DNA from: Blastomussa wellsi | Lineage: Eukaryota > Cnidaria > Anthozoa > Scleractinia > Plerogyridae | Length of the DNA stretch: 64,000 nucleotides | Direction: 5' to 3' | Assembly (NCBI GenBank): GCA_947652115.1 | Contig: OX393569.1 | Location: 13,395,151-13,459,150, forward strand | Shown here: one piece after another, positions 60,901 through 64,000 of the stretch | How positions within the stretch are numbered: position 1 is the first letter of the stretch | Layout: every line of letters begins with the position of its first letter | Position numbers and translations under genes: made by a program | The notes under the pieces: model-generated | Told to the model about the DNA's origin: nothing | Seen by the model: the letters and a program-made list of their open reading frames with translations, nothing else | Database searches by the model: none

Positions 60901-63900
60901 GAGATTGACTGGGGTCTGCGTTCTTGGTGCTAACAATAACAACCGGAGTAATAAATTCCAGTCCATCACTGGCACTTAAATATGGTTTCTCACCTTGAAA
61001 TTCTCCTTGCCGTTTTCGATCTGTGTGTCTTTGCTACTGCAATAGAAGAAATTCGATTGCTAATCACAAGTGTTTCTTTGGGTAGCTCAGAAAATATAAA
61101 ATTATACCATGAGGAAAAGAATAGGACTTTAATTTTTAAACAATTTCGTAAGCGAAAATAAAGTCAAAATAAAAAAGGCGCACTTTTATACCTTGGACGT
61201 ATTGTTACTTTTTCTGTATCTATCACCCTGATTTCGTCTTTTTTTTCAAAATTCATTTTTAAGTGACCATTAAGTGAACGTTAAGCTAATTTATAAGACG
61301 ATTTCCGCTGAACATAAATACGGTGGAAAAAAGATCAATGTTGCGGACATTATTTACTTATTAGACTTATACACTTGTACTCACGCATCACTTGACGTTG
61401 CTTTTATTCTTGACGTCTCTGTAGACGGATCTTTATCACTTTGTGATTGGCTGACTTCTGAATTCTCCTGTAGAAAGTAAACACGACGTCGTATGTAATT
61501 GATGCCAAAACAAGATCTGATGCAGTTTGCATACGAACCTGTGTTTTTTTTTATTAATTCCGGTGGTCGAACACAAAGTTAAGGAGAGGATATTAGCGGC
61601 CGGTCACCCTTCCAGTTCGTAGCCCCGCCCAATAGAGCGCAATAAATTGCGAATGTTTCCTGTATACTCGGGTCCTTAATGCCGTAGTCAATATAGAGTG
61701 CGACCTATATATTTTGACGTTGCCGTCATGGCATAACATTTTTACTAGCGCAACTTCTAAATAAAAAAAATAGAAGACAAGAAACTGTGGCTTTGATTCT
61801 CAGCCAATCAGATTGAGCGAACAAATTCTGAGTCTGCGCAGAAGGGCCGGAATTATGTTAAATACGGACTTCCAGAATTGAGATTGACTGGGGTCTGCGT
61901 TCTTGGTGCTAAAAATAACAACCAGAGTAATAAAGTCCAGTCCATCACTGGCACTTAAATATGGTTTCTCACCTTCAAATTCTCCTTGCCGTTTTCGATC
62001 TGTGTGTCTTTGCTACTGCAATAGAAGAAATTCGATTTCTAATCACAAGTGTTTCTCGGGGTAGCTCAGAAAAAATAAAATTATTCCATGAGGAAAAGAA
62101 TAGGACTTTAATTTTTAAACAATTTCGTAAGCGAAAATAAAGTCAAAATAAAAAGGGCGCACTTTTATACCTTGGACGTATTGTTACTTTTTCTGTATCT
62201 ATCACACTGATTTCGTCTTTTTCAAAATTCATTTTTAAGTGACCATTAAGTGAACGTTAAGCTAATTTATAAGACGATTTCCGCTGAACATAAATCCGGT
62301 GGAAAAAAGAACAATGTTGCGGACATTATTTACTTATTAGACTTATACACTTGTACTCACGCATCACTTGACGTTGCTTTTATTCTTGACGTCTCTGTAG
62401 ACGGATCTTTATCACTTTGTGATTGGCTGACTTCTGAGTTATCCTGTAGAAAGTAAACACGACGTCGTATGTAATTGATGCCAAAACAAGATCTGATGCA
62501 GTTTGCATAAGAACCTGTGTTTCTTTTTATTAATTCCGGTGGTCGAACACAAAGTTAAACTGTGCTTTGCTACGCGAAATAAGAATACAGGAGAGGATAT
62601 TAGCGGCCGGTCACCCTTCCAGTTCGTAGCCCCGCCCAATAGAGCGCAATAAATTGCGAATGTTTCCTGTGTACTCGGGTCGTTAATGCCGTAGTCAATA
62701 TAGAGTGCGACCTATATATTTTGACGTTGGCGTCATGGCATGACATTTTTAGTAGCGCAACTTCTAAATAGGAAAAATAGAAGACAAGAAACTGTGGTTT
62801 TGATTCTCAGCCAATCAGATTGAGCGAACAAATTCTGAGTCTGCGCAGAAGGGCCGGAATTATGTTAAATACGAACTTCAAGAATTGAGATTGACTGGGG
62901 TCTGCGTTCTTGGTGCTAACAATAACAACCGGAGTAATAAATTCCAGTCCATCACTGGCACTTAAATCTGGTTTCTCACCTTGAAATTCTCCTTGCCGTT
63001 TTCGATCTGTGTGTCTTTGCTACTGCAATAGAAGAAATTCGATTGCTAATCACAAGTGTTTCTTGGGTTAGCTCAGGAAAAATAAAATTATAACATGAGG
63101 AAAAGAATAGGACTTTAATTTTTAAACAATTTCGTAAGCAAAAATAAAGTCAAAATAAAAAGGGCGCACTTTTATACCTTGGACGTATTGTTACTTTTTC
63201 TGTATCTATCACCCTGATTTCGTCTTTTTTTCAAAATTAATTTTTAAGTGACCATTAAGTGAACGTTAAGCTAATTTTTAAGACGATTTCCGCTGAACAT
63301 AAATCCGGTGGAAAAAAGAACAATGTTGCGGACATTATTTACTTATTAGACTTATACACTTGTACTCACGCATCACTTGACGTTGCTTTTATTCTTGACG
63401 TCTCTGTAGAAGGATCTTTATCACTTTGTGATTGGCTGACTGCTGAATTCTCCTGTAGAAAGTAAACACGACGTCGTATGTAATTGATGCCAAAACAAGA
63501 TCTGATGCAGTTTGCATACGAACCTGTGTTTCTTTTTATTAATTCGGGTGGTCGAACACAAAGTTAAACTGTGCTTTGCTACGCGAAATAAGAATACAGG
63601 AGAGGATATTCGCGGCCGGTCACCCTTCCAGTTCGTAGCCCCGCCCAATAGAGCGCAATAAATTGCGAATGTTTCCTGTGTACTCGGGTCGTTAATGCCG
63701 TAGTCAATATAGAGTGCGACCTATATATTTTGACGTTGGCGTCATGGCATGACATTTTTAGTAGCGCAACTTCTAAATAGGAAAAATAGAATACAAGAAA
63801 CTGTGGTTTTGATTCTCAGCCAATCAGATTGAGCGAACAAATTCTGAGTCTGCGCAGAAGGGCCGGAATTATGTTAAATACGAACTTCAAGAATTGAGAT

Positions 63901-64000
63901 TGACTGGGGTCTGCGTTCTTGGTGCTAACAATAACAAACGGAGTAATAAATTCCAGTCCATGACTGGCACTTAAATATGGGTTCTCACCTTGAAATTCTC
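48988..64000 (-). CDS. Tandem mini-exon repeat-protein gene, partial at 5' side
   Basis: Minus-strand exons of three types. C: 63452-63370, 62443-62361, 61467-61385, 60488-60406, 59510-59428, 58497-58415, 55385-55309, 52048-51966, 50310-50228, 49070-48988. A: 63213-63178, 62206-62171, 61227-61192, 60248-60213, 59267-59232, 56492-56457. B: from 63989 (cut by window), 63022-62980, 62015-61973, 61036-60994, 60057-60015, 59076-59034, 56301-56259, 52483-52432, 50853-50802, 49426-49375. C is phase 0 to 2, A 2 to 2, B 2 to 0, so C-A-B repeats endlessly in frame (83+36+43 = 162 nt, 54 residues). C reads ENSEVSQSQSDKDPSTETSR then IKATSSD; A VIDTEKVTIRP; B SKDTQIENGKENLK. Old C exons keep the ENSD..SDEDPSIK..K pattern and stay open. 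The product would be hydrophilic, acidic/Ser-rich and probably disordered. Family unknown. The A acceptor is weak. First and last exons not found. Confidence 0.62.
49742..49905. repeat. Dispersed C-rich repeat, copy 2
   Basis: Starts GTACGAGCTGGGGGC and ends in a C run followed by CATGTCCGAAGGTGCC. Related to 11060-11190. It interrupts the place where an A-type exon is expected. Confidence 0.55.
50476..50736. repeat. 261-bp MITE, CAGGGACGTAGCGACC ends, 5-bp duplication
   Basis: TIR CACGGGCGTAGCG / CAGGGACGTAGCG (inverse), flanked by GTAGT on both sides. The interior has an AAATAAATAAATAAAT run. Same end pattern and duplication length as 12246-12545. Confidence 0.8.
51059..51590. repeat. 149-bp sub-repeat, 3.5 copies, within an old array unit
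   Basis: CCTCAGACATTTTATT recurs at 51060, 51210, 51358 and 51508. Each copy carries one A-type exon remnant with donor, so the A exon has been locally amplified fourfold. Confidence 0.9.
52528..53959. mobile_element. TTAA-flanked 1.43-kb element carrying a small gene
   Basis: TTAA at 52524-52527 and 53960-53963. TIR GGTGGATCGTACCAGTTTT / inverse with one mismatch. Related array copies (near 49455 and 50880) show the uninterrupted site, which supports insertion. No transposase is present. It sits in an intron of the minus-strand array gene. Confidence 0.85.
52620..53168 (+). CDS. 182-codon ORF inside the TTAA element, unknown function
   Basis: ATG at 52620 in good context (AAATATGGCGGC, also a YY1-type motif), stop at 53166-53168, AATAAA at 53246-53251: the layout of a complete intronless mini-gene. 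The N-half is rich in Leu/Ser/Cys (LLLSCLSETGS). The middle has a hydrophobic stretch (FVYFAGLVGFYTYYSS), possibly a membrane span. An acidic patch follows (SDEEKEN), then a strongly basic C-third (QAKTSTSKKKTAKNENK). I do not recognise the family. It is not a transposase by any motif I can see. It could be a captured host retrogene or an element accessory gene. Confidence 0.5.
   Translation: MAARGLIPAGLLLSCLSETGSTRKLFFERRFLDNSICVRNFFFGTQCPSYKVKIPDCAAIDPVGDRKDLKTEAVNSYSRFSRFVYFAGLVGFYTYYSSSTGYAEQSDEEKENNVVQSRPRHKGCFTAKRRVSKLTNLTRARQAKTSTSKKKTAKNENKYSVKCFRNEDRHPTMCRVDFTYRF
54337..54640. repeat. Inserted repeat with GC-rich palindromic start
   Basis: Begins AGCGGAGCTCTGGCGGCCC with its near-inverse GGGCCGCAGAGCGGAGCCC. 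Also contains ACGTACGTGCGTCCGTACGT. Absent from sister array units, so probably an insertion; the right border is not clear. Confidence 0.4.
56536..56582. repeat. Target-site duplication of RTE element, left copy
   Basis: 47 bp, starting ATTAAGTGAACG and ending CGCTGAACAT. Repeated at 58298-58344 with one mismatch. The same sequence occurs once per unit in all uninterrupted array copies. Confidence 0.85.
56583..58297 (+). mobile_element. 5'-truncated RTE-like LINE
   Basis: Starts abruptly inside the linker between endonuclease and RT and ends in a short TAAATAAATAAAATA tail right after the stop codon, as in RTE-clade elements with almost no 3' UTR. It is flanked by a 47-bp target duplication. 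It lies in an intron of the minus-strand array gene (between C exon 58415 and A exon 56457), in antisense. Confidence 0.88.
56598..58289 (+). CDS. Reverse transcriptase of RTE-like LINE, endonuclease missing
   Basis: The first ATG of the open frame is at 56598; the open frame continues upstream through the duplicated array sequence only by chance. 563 residues with no stop or frameshift. RT motifs in order: GKSPGMDVISAEML, NYRGISLLSVPSKILCRIL, QAGFRSGRGTSEQI, FVDFSKAFDC, GVRQGCVMSGFIF and the catalytic YADD at 57498-57509, then GLKINPHKTK and FVYLGSVL. The C-terminal part has WIGHILRKSPN and KRKRGRPRETW. The full-length family would have an APE endonuclease N-terminal to this. The intact frame means recent insertion; alone it is not expected to be autonomous. 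Confidence 0.92.
   Translation: MTTIKDREGKRLVNEDKVLEQWGEHFEGVLNVPRPDIPLPEMGRPPEAITSIDTGDISVAEIRRAIYRLKNGKSPGMDVISAEMLKCSENDAVKQLHLLFNSIWKEQRVPEDWKKSLIVKGPRKGDLSQCDNYRGISLLSVPSKILCRILIDRVKRGVDEMIRQEQAGFRSGRGTSEQIFALRNTLEQCQEWQAPLYINFVDFSKAFDCIIRERLWDIMGQYGIPDIFIRTFKAIYHQSSSCVIEGGRYSSWFEVKSGVRQGCVMSGFIFVLIMGWVMRHTNNRRRGLRWKFTSVLEDLDYADDVALLSSRFGDLQDKTDRLVDIAGIVGLKINPHKTKTLRMNHKCTDNIKVQGEGVEDVESFVYLGSVLDKHGGTEADIKRRLAVARNAFTRLQSIWRSQRFSNKTKLHILNSNVLSVLLYGAAMWRITTADLNKLDVFHRTCLRRVLRRFWPHHMSNEELYEASGSMPVSTLIQVRRWSWIGHILRKSPNNISRTTLTWAPEGKRKRGRPRETWRRTVEKERNQLGWQSWEAAVASAADRDGWRNILAGLKSPRGPEKDK
58298..64000 (-). repeat. Recent tandem array, unit about 976-1015 bp
   Basis: The block GTGAACGTTAAGCTAATTT recurs at about 58302, 59317, 60295, 61274, 62250 and 63259, with spacings of 1015, 978, 979, 976 and 1009. 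The long and short units differ mainly by a roughly 33-bp segment (starting ACTGTGCTTTGCTACGCG) near 58610, 62560 and 63567. A further unit was split by the RTE insertion, and its other part lies at 56240-56582. Copies are very similar in introns and exons alike, so duplication is recent. The array continues past the window. Confidence 0.97.

Noticed and set aside
59317..63465. Repeated plus-strand ORFs of 68-75 codons in each array unit
   Set aside because: They start at GTG, have no splice or start signal, and are the antisense shadow of the minus-strand C exon region.
58298..64000. CRISPR array
   Set aside because: Unit length near 1 kb, no short repeat/unique spacer structure, eukaryotic context.

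Overview
The window looks like nuclear DNA of an animal, most likely an anthozoan cnidarian (coral or sea-anemone type). It has long AT-rich introns with GT-AG borders, small exons and very many short inverted-repeat elements. It also carries tRNA-derived SINEs, RTE- and CR1/L2-like retrotransposon pieces and one 200-base run of N (48267-48466). The phylum is inferred from repeat content and gene structure; nothing here proves it.

Genes, left to right. (1) A small minus-strand bZIP transcription-factor gene (4339-5103, three exons) lies head-to-head with (2) a complete plus-strand TRIM37 orthologue (5561-32438). TRIM37 has 29 coding exons summing to 3090 nt (1029 residues), with RING, B-box, coiled coil, MATH domain and a long acidic/disordered tail. 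The interval 32439-37043 holds the TRIM37 3' end, MITEs, a SINE and two opposed LINE fragments, one carrying a 2A-like motif. (3) A plus-strand TP53I13-like membrane-protein gene (37044-45677) has ten coding exons and 466 residues. (4) From about 49 kb to the right edge the DNA is a long tandem array. Its minus strand contains a regular series of mini-exons with correct splice sites and compatible phases. I read this as one repeat-protein gene whose 5' end lies beyond 64000. Recent units (about 976-1015 bp each, 56.2-64 kb) give 54 residues per unit from three exons (83+36+43 nt). Older diverged units (49-55.4 kb) keep the two larger exon types open and in phase.

Mobile DNA is nested in the array and elsewhere: a 5'-truncated RTE-like LINE with an intact reverse-transcriptase ORF and a 47-bp target duplication (56583-58297); a 1.4-kb TTAA-flanked element carrying its own 182-codon ORF and poly(A) signal (52528-53959); a second TTAA-flanked element (44128-44859); and a 1.07-kb Mutator-like element with a perfect 9-bp target duplication, G-rich inverted repeats and two exon-like pieces encoding a SUMO-interaction-like motif (46993-48064).

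The most unusual item is the minus-strand mini-exon array. It is not visible as long ORFs and emerges only when splice sites, phase and copy-to-copy comparison are read together. All exon calls come from reading by eye; no alignment, transcript or database search was run.
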